Positions 18,745-28,984 are shown, numbered from the stretch's first letter. The stretch: 64,000 nt of DNA from Vreelandella olivaria (GCA_004295565.1 AP019416.1:1612001-1676000), one strand, 5' to 3'. Numbers and translations: made by a program. The notes: generated by a model not told the origin, from the letters alone.

Positions 18745-19862
18745 TTAATGTGGCATCGCAGTCGCTAGCGCGGCCAAGAACTGATCGTTCTGATCGCGGC
18801 TGCCAATCGAGACCCGCACCCAATGGGTGTAACTCGCTTCGAGCCAGGGTTTAACGATCACACCATGGGTCAGTAGCGCTTTATGCAAGGTGTCTGACGC
18901 CTGATCTGTTCTGAAAAATAGGAAGTTAGCCTGGGAAGGCACTACCGTTAGATGCATGGCTTTAAGCGCCTCGGTAACACGCTCGCGTTCGCGAATGGTT
19001 GCTTCAAGCCCCATATTGAGGTGCGTCTCATCCTGCAGTGCCGCAAGTGCAGCCACTTGAGCAAGACGGTTGACGTTAAATGGCGTGCGTAGGCGATCAA
19101 TCAAATCGGCAAGCACGGGCTACTCACAATGCCATAGCCCAGGCGTAATCCTGCCAGGGCATAGGCTTTTGAGAAAGTGCGCAAAACGATCCATGGTGTT
19201 TGCTGTTGGGATAGTCGAGCCAGTACATCCGGGTAGTCGGGGCTCGCCTGGGCGTACTCGTAATAGGCCTCGTCGAAGACGAGTAGGGTGGCGGGTGTTA
19301 ACGCATTAAGCAGTTGATCTAACTGATTGGCTGATAGTGTGCTGCCCACCGGATTGGAAGGTGAAGAGAACATCAGCATACGTGGCGGCTCAATGAGGGC
19401 TTCAAGTAGCCCATCAATATCGAAACGTCCGTCATCCAACATGGGTACGGCGTGAATATGCGCCCCAAGCGAGTGCGGATATAGCGTATGCAGACCGAAA
19501 GCAGGGGTGATAGTGACCAAGGTGTCACCGTGATCAAGAAACACCCGGCACAAAATCGCAATCAGATCTTCTGAGCCATTTCCAAATACCAGCCGCTCGG
19601 GTGCAACCTCAAGGCGTGCCGCGAGCGCATCCCGTAACAGCCCACAGGAGGAGTCGGGATAAAGACCGCTATTGATAATGGCGCTTGAGATAGCAGCGGC
19701 CACCTGGGGGGAGGGGCCGTAAGGGTTTTCATTACTACCGAGTTTGGCAATTTTTGACACACCAAAGCGCTTACCTACCTGCTCGCTGGAAAGCCCTGCA
19801 TTGTAGCCTTCGAGTTCGCGAACTTCCCGGCGGGCGAGAGGAGTGGGGTCGAGAGGCAGCAT
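18745..19862 (-). CDS. hisC: HisC-like aminotransferase, one frameshift
   Basis: A PLP-dependent class I/II aminotransferase of the histidinol-phosphate type, restored length about 372 residues. It has 'KLGSNENPYGPSPQVAAAI', 'VFGNGSEDLIAILCRVFL', 'LLVFDEAYYEYA' and the PLP-lysine segment 'LRTFSKAYALAGLRLGYG'. The frame changes near 19110, after which 'LIDRLRTPFNVNRLAQVAALAAL' continues. It overlaps the ABC ATPase gene (TAATG). In this operon, with a histidine-type importer and a FAD oxidoreductase, it more likely transaminates histidine or imidazolepyruvate than serves histidine biosynthesis; that is inference. Confidence 0.75.
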
Positions 19863-20727
19863 TAGTTCGCTTGCTCCGTTGTGGTATGCCAGAAGGCGTT
19901 GCGGTCAAGATAGTTCTGTAAAAATTGGCGCAGGCGGGGATGCTGGGTGTCGCGGAATACTTCGCTGGGCGTACCACGGGTAACGATACTGCCTTGATCA
20001 AGAAACACGACGGTGTCAGCAACTTGGGCGGCAAAGCCCATCTCGTGAGTCACTACCACCATGGTCATGCCTTCAAGGGCGAGCTGCTTCATCACCGCCA
20101 ACACCTCGCCCACCAGTTCAGGGTCGAGCGCCGAGGTAGGCTCATCGAAGAGCATTATTTTGGGTTCCATGGCCAGTGCCCGGGCAATGGCTACGCCGGA
20201 AAGCCGTGCGGGGTACTCCTTGGCTTTCTCGGCCAGGCCAACCTTGTCGAGCACTTCCATGGCGCGTTTTTTCGGCCTCGCTGCGCTTTAGCCGACGCAC
20301 TCTTACCAGGGCCTCGGTGACATTGCCCAGCGCTGTCATATGCGGCCATAGGTTGAACTGCTGAAAACGATGCCAAGATTGCGCCGGGCCTGATTGAGGC
20401 GGGTGCGCCCGGCGTGCTGGCGGTGCCCCCGGTCATCGATTTCCCAGCCGAGTAGGCGCCCCTCGATATGAATCTCCCCTTCGTCATACTCTTCAAGAAA
20501 GGCCATGCTGCGCAGTAGCGTACTTTTACCCGACCCCGAGGGGCCAATCAGGCAGACCACCTCCGAGTGATGCACATCCAGGTTGATATCAGTGAGTACT
20601 TGATGTTTGCCGAAGCGCTTACCGACTGCGGAAAGATGAATAATGGGAGGCGCCTGATCCGCCCCTTTTGCGTAGCTTCGACCAAAGCAGCAGGGGTAGA
20701 TGTGGACGACGAAAGGGAAAGCGGCAT
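19862..20727 (-). CDS. Amino-acid ABC transporter ATPase, broken and lacking the signature segment
   Basis: An ATPase of the HisP/GlnQ type. The start ATG at 20727 follows a GGAG site. Restored pieces are '[19 protein letters not shown]', Walker A '[13 protein letters not shown]', '[15 protein letters not shown]', Walker B '[14 protein letters not shown]' and '[12 protein letters not shown]'. Frames change near 20670, 20345 and 20270. The signature region reads '[11 protein letters not shown]', where the family has [15 protein letters not shown]: about five codons are missing in frame near 20205. If real, this removes the ABC signature and would inactivate the protein; if not, it is another assembly error. 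Confidence 0.75.
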
Positions 20728-20740
20728 AGCTAGCTCCTGT

Positions 20741-21403
20741 TCAGCGCTGTAAGTAGGTGCCGACACGGTGTTCAAGCCACCTACCCACCCGCGAGGTGAT
20801 CTCAATAAGCAGTAGGTAGGCGATGCAGAGAACCAATAGCGTTTCAATAAAGGTAAACGTGCGGGTACCAATGCCCGTAAGCACCGCGGTTAGCTCTGGA
20901 ACGGTGATAATCGATAGAACGGCGGTCTCTTTGCATAGGATCGTCAGCATATTGACGATTGCTGGCAGGATCAGCACCAGCATTTGAGGCAGCTGTACGC
21001 GCCAGATAAGTTGCAGGCGACCTAGTCCCAAACACTCGCCGGCTTCTAGTTGCCCGCGGGGGACGGCGGCGAAGCCGCTACGAAAAAATCTCCGCGAAAT
21101 AGACGCTGCTGTAGAAAGCGATGCAGAGCACCCCAGCGGTAATCGCGCCGAGACGTACACCGAATGAGGGGCCGCCGTAGTAGACCAAAAACAGGATCAC
21201 CAAAAAGGGGGTGCCGCGTACCAGCTCGATGAACACTCTCAATAAAAGCTGCAGTGGCCGACCACCAAAGAGCATCAGCGCAGCGATAAATAGCCCCGTT
21301 ACCAACCCCAATACGCTACCCACCAGCCAGGTATAAATGGTGACTAAAAAGCGCTCCAAATGGCGTCGGCATTGGCGGTAATAATGGATAGATCGAAAGT
21401 CAC
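20741..21403 (-). CDS. Amino-acid ABC transporter permease, HisM-like, two frameshifts
   Basis: A HisMQ-type inner-membrane permease of about 220 residues. The start GTG at 21403 overlaps the stop of the other permease gene (GTGA) and gives 'MTFDLSIITANADAIW'. A missing T in the run near 21345 and a frame change near 21080 restore 'GTPFLVILFLVYYGGPSFG' and the EAA loop 'EAGECLGLGRLQLIWRVQLPQ'. The C-terminal frame is open to 20741 ('HRVGTYLQR'). Several transmembrane helices are evident. Second permease of the importer. Confidence 0.8.
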
Positions 21404-22059
21404 GCCAGACTCCTCTCCAGGTAACGCTCAAGCTGGCGTCCGAACATGGTCAACGGTATGTTGATCAGGCAGTAGATCCCTGCCAGTACCAGGTAGTGCT
21501 GGAAAAATAAGTAGTCTGAAGAGGCCAGGTTTTGGGCCACCCGGGTAAGATCCGCCAGGCCGACTACTGACACCAAGGCCGAAGCCTTAATCAGCAGTAC
21601 CAGCTCGTTTACCAGTGAAGGGAGGGTGCTTTGAACCGCCTGGGGCAGCTCGATACGTAGCAAAATAGCTGGGCGACTCATGCCGAGTAACTGGGCCGCT
21701 TCACGCTGACCAGAGGGGATCGCTAATAGCCCGCCGCGTAATATTTCGGCGATATAAGCGCCTGAACAGAGCGAGAGCGCCATCACCGCAGCCACCATTG
21801 GGGAAAGATTGGGTAGCCCGAGCATCGGTGCCAAGTAGTAGATAACCAGTAGCTGCACGAGCAGCGGCACCCCTCGAAAGATAAAGATATAGCTGCCGCC
21901 GATGCGACGTAGCAAAGGCGTTTTGGCCAATTGCATGCTGGCAATCAGGGTGCCGATAACAAAGCCAATGGCATTGCCTAGCAGTGACGTCTGAAGCGTG
22001 ATAAGGAGTGCCTTACCCAGCAGTGGCAGGCTAAAGAGAAAAGTCGGCCAGTCGAACAT
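21400..22059 (-). CDS. Amino-acid ABC transporter permease, HisQ-like
   Basis: An intact permease of about 219 residues. I use the ATG at 22059 (MFDWPTFLFSLP); the frame is open further upstream to 22119 but that leader is not family-like. It has 'FIFRGVPLLVQLLVIYYL' and the EAA loop 'SGQREAAQLLGMSRPAILLRIELPQ', typical of polar amino-acid importers, and about five transmembrane helices. First permease after the binding-protein gene. Confidence 0.85.
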   Translation of the reverse strand: MFDWPTFLFSLPLLGKALLITLQTSLLGNAIGFVIGTLIASMQLAKTPLLRRIGGSYIFIFRGVPLLVQLLVIYYLAPMLGLPNLSPMVAAVMALSLCSGAYIAEILRGGLLAIPSGQREAAQLLGMSRPAILLRIELPQAVQSTLPSLVNELVLLIKASALVSVVGLADLTRVAQNLASSDYLFFQHYLVLAGIYCLINIPLTMFGRQLERYLERSLA

Positions 22060-22133
22060 TGGCAAGATCCCTGGAGGTGAGGGAGTGCGTGCGGGGCGGT
22101 GAAGCGGTTGCCCCAGCACGCGTTGAAGGCAGA

Positions 22134-22965
22134 TTAGATCTCGGGCTCAAAATCTTCGCTGGGAACATCCATCGGCGCGCCGAACCACTTGGTTTGTAGC
22201 TCGGAGAGGCTGCCATCTTCGTGCATGGATAGAAGCACCTCGTTGATAGCTTCAACCAATGAAGCAGACTCTTCATCGTTACGCGCCATATAGCCGAAGT
22301 AGGCGGGTTGGCCAAAGGGGGGAAGGACAACTTCAAACATCGGGCGCTGCGTCGCCGTATAAGCAATATTGGTAGCGAGTTAGCCACTGCGTCGATACGC
22401 CCAGCGGCAAGGTCGGCGTAGGTTTGGCTGTAATCAACATACTCGGTAATGGTGGGCGGCTCTGGCAGTTCGGCAGCAAACGCTTTTAGCTGTTCCAATT
22501 GGCGGTTCCGCGCCCACCGCCGGCCGCTTTGCCAGAAATATCTTCGGGCGTTTGAATAGAGTCATCGTCAGCACGTTTCAGAATAGCCACAGTGGCATCG
22601 GCGATTGGCAAGGTGAAGTTGTAGCGTAGTTTGCGCTCTTGGGTAATCATCGCCGGGCCAGCAACGAAGTCGTAGTTTCCAGCCTCAAGACCGGGGAGCA
22701 CGCTGGGCCAGGGTAGGTCGATCCAATTAATAGAGACCCCGAGTTCACTACCTACACGCTCCATAAGCTCGAGGTTGAGGCCGCTCTGTTGACCCGCATC
22801 TAAATATGCGAAGGGGGCGAAGTGAAACTCTGTGCCGACGTTGAGTACGCCCCGCTCTTTGACATCATCAAGCAGGTCTGCGGAAGCAGAGGTGGCGGCT
22901 AAACAGAGACCAAGGGTTAGCGTTAGCTTAGAAAGTGACTGCTTGAGTAGATTGGGCTTGTTCAT
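22134..22965 (-). CDS. Periplasmic amino-acid-binding protein, two frameshifts
   Basis: A SBP_bac_3 binding protein. The ATG at 22965 follows GGAGT and opens a signal peptide ending 'AATSASAD'. The N-lobe 'DDVKERGVLNVGTEFHFAPF' and 'ERVGSELGVSINWIDLPW' are in one frame. Frame changes near 22495 and 22355 lead to 'YADLAAGRIDAVANSLP' and 'LPPFGQPAYFGYMARND'. The location between hutH1 and hisC makes histidine, urocanate or a derivative the probable ligand. A HutC-type palindrome lies at 23078-23087, 113 bases upstream. Confidence 0.8.
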
Positions 22966-23077
22966 TGAGTACTGACTCCATGGGGCTAGGAACAATGTGA
23001 CTGACAGCACGTGTCAGCCCTTCAGCGATGCAAATTTCCCTATGTAAAAGCAAACTACATGCCAGAAAGTGCTTACC

Positions 23078-23087
23078 TGTATATACA
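23078..23087. promoter_or_regulatory. Candidate HutC operator upstream of the ABC importer
   Basis: A perfect palindrome TGTATATACA lies in the 220-base gap between the FAD oxidoreductase gene and the binding-protein gene, both read leftwards. The same decamer occurs near hutH1, hutF and hutU. It would give the importer-hisC-hutC part its own regulated promoter. Confidence 0.6.
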
Positions 23088-23164
23088 TAATGGCTTTGCA
23101 GGTTTTGACCTCAAAATCGCCAACCACACTTTGCACAATTTGGGTGCGTACTAACTTCTACGGG

Positions 23165-23226
23165 GATTAGCAGAACTCTTGTTTAACTGGGCTATTGTTT
23201 AACTAGGCTATTATTTGACTGAGCTA
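23165..23226. repeat. Imperfect tandem repeat in the importer leader region
   Basis: Three imperfect copies of a roughly 17-base unit beginning GTTTAACT.GGCTATT occur between 23179 and 23226, just after the stop of the FAD oxidoreductase gene. No function is apparent. Replication slippage is the simplest explanation. Confidence 0.4.
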
Positions 23227-23230
23227 CTAC

Positions 23231-24619
23231 TTAATTAAGTAACTTTCCAGGATTGAGAATGCCGTTAGGGTCGAGGGTATGTTTGAGTGCGCGCATAACC
23301 TCCAGCGCTTCAGGGCGGACACTGTGGTGTAAGAAATCGCGCTTGAGCAGGCCGATACCATGTTCGGCAGAGATTGAGCCGTGGTATTCGCCGACCAAGC
23401 GATAGATCTCAGCTTCGATAGCATGGCGAATCTCTGGTGCATCCTCGGTTAGCGAGCGGCCGTCCACGGTTAGGTGTAGATTGCTGTCGCCGATATGGCC
23501 GAAGTTGACGATGCTGATGCCCGGCCAGCGCTGCTTTAGCCTCTCGCCAGCCGCTTCGACGAAGGCGCCGATGGTTGGAATTGGAAGGCTGATGTCGAAG
23601 TTGATCGGCGCCAACTTGAGCGGGAATTCGCCGGTCGCCTCACGGATCGCCCATAATTCACGGGCTTGTGTCGTGCTGCTTGCCAGTACCGCATCTTCCA
23701 CCTCGCCCGTTTCAATGGCGGCTTCTAGCGCCGTCTCCAGATGATTGGCATCGCCTTCGGCCTCGCACAACACGTAAAGAGTGTGGCCTGTGGGCAACGG
23801 TGGCTGACTATCTCGCCAGCCGCAGCTCAAGGTGTAAAAATCCTGCCACATCACCTCAAATGCCTCTAGCGCTAACCCTGCGCCGCGTAGGCGGTGGAGT
23901 AACGTCACTGCTGCCTTATAGTTGGGCAGCCCGCACAGTAATGTATGGGTTTTACCTTGGGGCGGTGCCAAACGCAGCACGGCGCGGGTGACAATGCCCA
24001 GAGTGCCTTCGGCACCGATAAAGCAGTGCTTAAGGTCGTAACCGGTATTGTTCTTGATCATGCCGTTCATCAAGTCGAGAATCCGGCCATCCGCTAGCAC
24101 TACCTCCAGGCCGAGCACCTGGTCGCGGGTCATGCCGTGACGAATAACCCCATGACCGCCAGCGTTAGTGGCAATAGTGCCACCGATCTGGCAGCTTCCC
24201 CGAGCGCCAAAATCAACCGGATAGCGAAAGCCTGCATCGTTAGCCGCCTTCTGCACTGCTTCAAGCGTGGTGCCCGCCCGCACCGTTAGCGTGGCGGCGT
24301 CGCGATCAACGCTCTCCACGCCGGAGAGGCGGAAAGCGATACCGCGATGCTATCGGCACTGGGCACCGCCGCGCCCGCCAAGCCTGTCATTCCCCCCCTG
24401 GGGCACCACTGGGCGGTGATGTTCATGACATAGCCGTAGCAATCTGGAAACCTCTTCGCTACTGGCAGGGCGTACCAGCGCCAGCGGTCGACAGGCGGCA
24501 TGGCCTGTCCAGTCGCTGAAGCAGGACTCAGGAATCGCCTCACCCAGCAGCACGCTGTCGCCAAAGCCATCTAGAAGTAAATCCATGAAAATGTCGTTAT
24601 TGGAGGGTTCAACACTCAC
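23231..24619 (-). CDS. FAD-linked hydroxyacid oxidoreductase (GlcD/D-lactate dehydrogenase type), frameshifted
   Basis: A member of the vanillyl-alcohol-oxidase/GlcD superfamily, restored to about 462 residues. The GTG at 24619 follows GGGGAG. The FAD domain has 'RPVVPQGGMTGLAG', 'GTTLEAVQKAANDAGF' and 'GTIATNAGGHGVIRHGMTRD'. The C-terminal substrate domain ends with 'SISAEHGIGLLKRDFL' and 'LDPNGILNPGKLL'. Frames change near 24400 and 24330. Such enzymes oxidise 2-hydroxyacids to 2-oxoacids. Between hutH1 and a histidine-type importer with HisC, imidazole-lactate is a reasonable substrate guess, but nothing in the sequence proves it. Confidence 0.8.
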
Positions 24620-24643
24620 GTTATATCTCCCCTAGTAGTTACT

Positions 24644-26198
24644 CTATGGCGGCTTAATGAGTACATCGCTATTCCTCAGCGTAGAGCCGTGAGCGGGTAG
24701 CAGTGCCTCGAAGGCAGCGTCGGTGACGAAGCGCTGTGCGGCAACCAGGTCGGGTGCGAAATAGCGATCCCGCTCATAACGAGCCACGTCACTGCGAATA
24801 GTCGCCAGGGCTTCTTCTAGGGAGGGGGAGGAGGCTAGGGGCGGTGGAACTCAACCCCTTGCGCCGCTGCCAGCAATTCAATCGCCACCACGGCGCTGGA
24901 ATTGAACGCCATATCGGCCAGCCGCCTTGCCGCGAAGGTGGCCATGGAGACATGATCCTCCTGATTGGCAGAGGTCGGTAAGCTATCGACCGAGGCAGGG
25001 TGCGCCAGGGTTTTGTTCTCGGAGGCCAATGCGGCGGCGCTGACCTGAGCGATCATAAAGCCAGAGTTGAGTCCGCTCTCTGCGACCAGGAAGGCGGGCA
25101 AGCCTGACAGCGCCGGATCAACGAGCTGGGCGATGCGGCGTTCCGACAGTGCGCCGATTTCCGAGATCACCAGCGCCAGTACGTCGGATGCCATCGCCAC
25201 CGGCTCTGCATGGAAGTTGCCGCCGGAAAGTACATCGCCATTATCGAAGACCAGTGGGTTGTCGGAAACGGCGTTGGCCTCGCGCAGAAACACGTCGGCA
25301 GCGAAGCGTAGATGATCCAGGCAGGCGCCCATCACTTGGGGCTGACAGCGCAGCGAGTAGGGATCTTGAACCCTTGGGCAGTCCCGGTGCGATTCACGCA
25401 CCCTGCCGCCAGCCAGCAGCTCGCGGTAGAAAACGGCTACATCCTGCTGACCAGGATGACCACGAACGGCCTGAATACGCTCATCGAATGGGGTATCCGA
25501 CCCTTTTAAGGCATCCACCGTCAGGCTCCCTGCCACCACGGCGGCGGTAAACAGTTTCTCGGTGGCGAATAGACCACGGAGCGCCAGCGCGGTGGAGACC
25601 TGGGTGCCGTTGATTAGCGCCAGCCCTTCTTTGGCGCCAGCGTTAGCGGTTCGATACCTGCCAGCGCCAGCCCCTCAACAGCGGGCATCTCTCGTCCTTG
25701 ATGACGCATGCGGCCTTCGCCGAGCAGGGTGGCCGCCATATGTGCCAACGGCGCTAGATCCCCCGACGCGCCCACCGAACCTTTAGCCGGAATACAGGGA
25801 AAGACCCGCGCATTGTAAAGCGCCAATAACGTTTCGATGATCAACCAGCGAACGCCCGAGTGACCACGCGCCAGCGAAGACGCTTTCAGCGCCAGAATCA
25901 GCCCCACGGTGGCGTCATCCAGATTGTCGCCGACCCCGGTGCTGTGTGACAGCACCAGATTCCGCTGGAGCTCGGTTAGCGATGCGCGTGGGATGGAGGT
26001 TTGGGCAAGCACGCCAAAGCCGGTATTAATGCCGTAAACAGTGCGGCCGCTGTCCAGAATGGCGCCGACCGTGGCTTCGGCCTGAGCGACCCGATCCCTG
26101 CTCTCCTCGTCGAGCGCGAGGGTGGGGCTGCCCTCGAAAAGTTCGCGTAGTGTCGCGAGCGTCATCTGGCCTGGGGAGAGTCGTTTTATAGATGTCAT
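24644..26198 (-). CDS. hutH: Histidine ammonia-lyase HutH1, frameshifted
   Basis: The enzyme deaminates L-histidine to urocanate. The ATG at 26198 follows GAGGTAAC; the open frame upstream to 26333 is not family-like. The active-site tyrosine is in 'VYGINTGFG' and the MIO-forming triplet in '[15 protein letters not shown]'. Further on are '[20 protein letters not shown]' and '[15 protein letters not shown]'. Frames change near 25630 (in '[13 protein letters not shown]') and near 24840, with the C-terminus at 24644. Restored length about 515 residues. It heads the minus-strand operon, with a candidate HutC operator 75 bases upstream. This is the copy expected to be catalytically competent. Confidence 0.9.
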
Positions 26199-26272
26199 GG
26201 TTACCTCTATCGGCGCTTGGTTAGCAGCATGCCGTGATGAAAGTGGTAGTGATGAAGTAAATGTCTCTATTA

Positions 26273-26282
26273 TGTATATACA
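26273..26282. promoter_or_regulatory. Candidate HutC operator upstream of hutH1
   Basis: A perfect TGTATATACA palindrome lies 75 bases upstream of the hutH1 start, in the 384-base divergent region between hutH1 and the dioxygenase gene. Confidence 0.65.
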
Positions 26283-26430
26283 GGTAGGTGGGTTTGATGC
26301 AAGTGCCAAAGTAGATGTTATGGCGTGATTCAATTGTTTTTAATTTTTGCGTATTTTGAGTGCGATATTTGTCTTTATGTCTCTTTTTGTGCATTTTTGT
26401 TTTCTTTCAGGTCTGGTTCGCCTCGTGGTA

Positions 26431-26440
26431 TGTATATACT
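26431..26440. promoter_or_regulatory. Second HutC-like operator in the hutH1/dioxygenase intergenic region
   Basis: TGTATATACT differs from the perfect palindrome in its last base. It lies just upstream of the sigma-54-like promoter of the dioxygenase-hutD-hutC2 unit, so it could serve that direction. Confidence 0.45.
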
Positions 26441-26468
26441 TATTGGTTATTTAGCCTCTTGGTGTCTT

Positions 26469-26485
26469 TTGGCACGCTCATTGCA
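26469..26485 (+). promoter_or_regulatory. Sigma-54 (RpoN) promoter candidate for the dioxygenase-hutD-hutC unit
   Basis: TTGGCACGCTCATTGCA contains TGGCACG, a four-base spacer and TTGCA, a full match to the -24/-12 consensus, about 98 bases upstream of the dioxygenase start. Nitrogen-controlled sigma-54 expression of hut genes is established in pseudomonads. The surrounding 26334-26582 region is AT-rich and otherwise without a gene. Confidence 0.7.
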
Positions 26486-26582
26486 AAATCGTCATTGCAA
26501 AGCTTTCACGACCACTATTGAAAACAAAACAGCTAATAGGATGTGCGCAAGTACGTTCTATTAACGTTAGGAGACACAGTCG

Positions 26583-27553
26583 ATGAGTAACTCAGCAATG
26601 ACCATTCCTCTTGTTGATATGCAGGGCGTACGGGAAGGGGACGCTCAATGTCTCGCACGGGCGGGTGAGGCAATCCATGCTGCCTGCACCCAGGTGGGCT
26701 TTTTTCTACATCATCAATCATGGGCTTCCCAGACGGTGATAGATGATGCGATGAAGGCGGCCCAGCGCTTCTTTGCCGAGCCGCTTGAGCGCAAGGTGGA
26801 GGTGGCGGTTAACAATCGCCACCGCGGTTTTCATCGCCGTGGAGGTGCGACCATGTACCAGGCGACTCTCCCTGATGAGAAAGAGTTTTATAGCTTTGGG
26901 TTGGATCTAGCCGAGGATGACCCGAGTGTGCTTGCGGGGAGGCGCTGCGTGGGCCGAACCAGTGGCCGAGTTTTATGCCCGAATTTCAGCAGGCGATGGA
27001 TCGCTACTTTGTTGAGGTAGGTCGCTGTGGTGCAGACCTGTTGCGTGCGATTGCGGTGAGCCTAGGGATCGACCCTGAGTTCTTCGCGGCAAAATACACC
27101 AAGCCGTTGCAGCGCACCCAGGCGGTCTACTATCCCGTGCAGGCTGATGATCGACCGGCGGATCAGTTTGGCGTTGCACCGCATACTGATTATGGCTGCG
27201 TAACGTTGCTCTACCAAGACGCCGTCGGTGGTTTACAGGTGCGCGAGCTGGGTAGCGAGCGCTGGGTCGACGCCCCCTTTATTGAGGGCTCGTTGGTGGT
27301 TAATGTCGGTGATCTGTTGGCGCGATGGTCAAATGACCGCTTTCGCTCTACGTTGCATCGTGTCATCAATACCAGTGGCCGGGAACGCTACTCCATAGCG
27401 ACCTTTTATGACCCCGACTATACGGCTCGCGTTGATCCTGCCGACCTTGGTGTCTCAGCAGCAGAAGCTCAATATCCGCCGGTAGCCGCGGGTGACTACA
27501 TCTTGGGTCGCATTGATGCCTCAATGAGCTACCGCAAGGCTGCCGCATCCTGA
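26583..27553 (+). CDS. Isopenicillin-N-synthase-like 2-oxoglutarate/Fe(II) dioxygenase, one frameshift
   Basis: A non-haem iron oxygenase of about 322 residues. The ATG at 26583 follows TAGGAGACAC. The N-terminal DIOX_N part has 'IHAACTQVGFFLHHQ' and 'HRGFHRRGG'. After a frame change near 26940, 'MPEFQQAMDRYFVEV' leads to the catalytic core. The iron ligands are in 'GVAPHTDYGCVTLL' (H, D) and 'TLHRVINTSGRERYSIATFY' (H), with RYS binding the 2-oxoglutarate carboxylate. The substrate is not predictable. It is the first gene of a unit with hutD and hutC2, so a role in uptake or breakdown of a histidine-related compound is likely. Confidence 0.8.
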
Positions 27554-27566
27554 TGAGGAGCAATCA

Positions 27567-28173
27567 ATGAAGCTACCTGAAAGGTTACGCTTTACCGAAC
27601 TAATCCCCGTCGCTTGGCAAAATGGTGGTGGCGTGACACGTGAAGTGGCGTGCCAAGCGGGTGATGGTGAGTCGCCAGGCTGGCGGGTTTCGGTGGCTGA
27701 ACTTGACAGGGAGGGGCCATTCTCGATTATTGCGGGGTCAGACGTCACTTTACAGTGATAGGTGAGCATCCGGTCACGCTGGTTTTGCCTGATCAGCATA
27801 CTGTTTTGGCACCTCGGGAAAGCTTTATCTTCGAAGGTGAAGCAGCGGTGAATTGCTTGTTGCCTGAAGGGCCGAGTCGGGCGCTGAATTTAATGTACAA
27901 TCCAGCAAACTGGCTGGCTTCTGTTCGTTGGCTAACGTCTGGGGGCCGCTAAGGCAAGCCCCGAACGTTGAAACACTTATCTTCGCCGTTGACGGGCAGG
28001 CGTGGCTGGTCGGTGAGTCGTCACGGTCTCTTAATGGTGGTGATATTTGGCACTGGCCCAGACCCAGACTAAGCGCTGCTGACGAGCTAACGACGGATAG
28101 CTGTAACACAATGACATTTGAGACGCTGCCTGCAACGCACCTGATTAGGGTCGACCTGTCTCCGCGGGTTTGA
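27567..28173 (+). CDS. hutD: HutD family protein, two frameshifts
   Basis: A cupin-fold HutD protein, thought in Pseudomonas to limit hut expression or urocanate build-up. 'TELIPVAWQNGGGVTREVAC' and 'GWRVSVAELDREGPFS' are the family hallmarks. Frame changes near 27745 and 27930 join 'RHFTVIGEHPVTLVL' and 'VDGQAWLVGESSRSL'. Restored length about 202 residues. The ATG at 27567 follows GAGGAG, 13 bases after the dioxygenase stop. Confidence 0.8.
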
Positions 28174-28229
28174 TAACTCTTTTCAGAGTGTTTATGAGCG
28201 GGGTGGTGAAAGGGATTTGAGGAGAGCAC

Positions 28230-28942
28230 GTGGGACGCCAACCGCCCCGGTATCAACAGATTAAGCAGTATCTGCTGGATAATATCCGTTCAGGACATTT
28301 TCCCGTCGACCATAAAATTCCCCCTGAGGAGCAGCTTGCGGTTACCTTCGGTGTCAGCAGGATGACGGCCAATAAGGCCATTCGCGACCTAGTGCAGGAA
28401 GGCTATCTGGTACGTCAATCGGGGATCGGCACCTTTGTGACGGATCGTCGTTCTGAGTCGCCATTGGCCGAAATTAATAATATCGCTGATGAGGTACGCA
28501 GCCGTGGCCACGAATACGCTAATCGTGTGGTGAGTTGCGAAGCGCTGAATGCTGACGATGAGATTGCCCTGCGGATGGGTGTGCGTATTGGGACTAGGTT
28601 GTTCCATTCGATTCTTATTCACCTGGAAAATGGCCAGCCGATCCAGCTCGAAGAGCGCTTCGTCAATCCACGCTGGGTGCCTGGCTATCTGGAGGCAGAC
28701 TTCAATCGCCAAACCCCCAACGAGGTGTTGGTTGCCGCTTGCCCGATTACCGATATGGAGCACGTAGTAGAGGCGGTGCTGCCAGAGACGGGCGCGGCAG
28801 AGTGGCTGAAATTGATGCTGCGCTACCCTGCCTTAGTGTTCGTCGGCGCACTTGGTCAGGCGATCGCCTAATTAGTTATGCTCACCTGCTGCATCCCGGT
28901 GACCGCTATAAATTGCGCACCATGGCGCACTCTTCTAAGTAG
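28230..28942 (+). CDS. hutC: HutC-type GntR repressor, copy 2, one frameshift
   Basis: A GTG start at 28230 follows GGAGAG. The winged helix has 'EEQLAVTFGVSRMTANKAIR' and the UTRA domain 'IQLEERFVNPRWVPGYLEADF' and 'ITDMEHVVEAVLPETGAAEWL'. The frame changes near 28815, giving the HutC-like tail 'CLSVRRRTWSGDRLISYAHLL'. Restored length about 237 residues. It is clearly related to, but not a recent copy of, the HutC at 17920-18674; this one looks closer to the canonical Pseudomonas hutC. It ends 43 bases before the truncated hutF. Confidence 0.85.
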
Positions 28943-28984
28943 TCGTTCTCGCAAAGCTGCTAAGCCGTTCTCACGCCAAACGGC

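Noticed and set aside
26280-26310. Sigma-54 promoter on the minus strand before hutH1 (TGGCACTTGCA)
   Set aside because: Both elements are present but with no spacer between them, so they cannot form a -24/-12 promoter.
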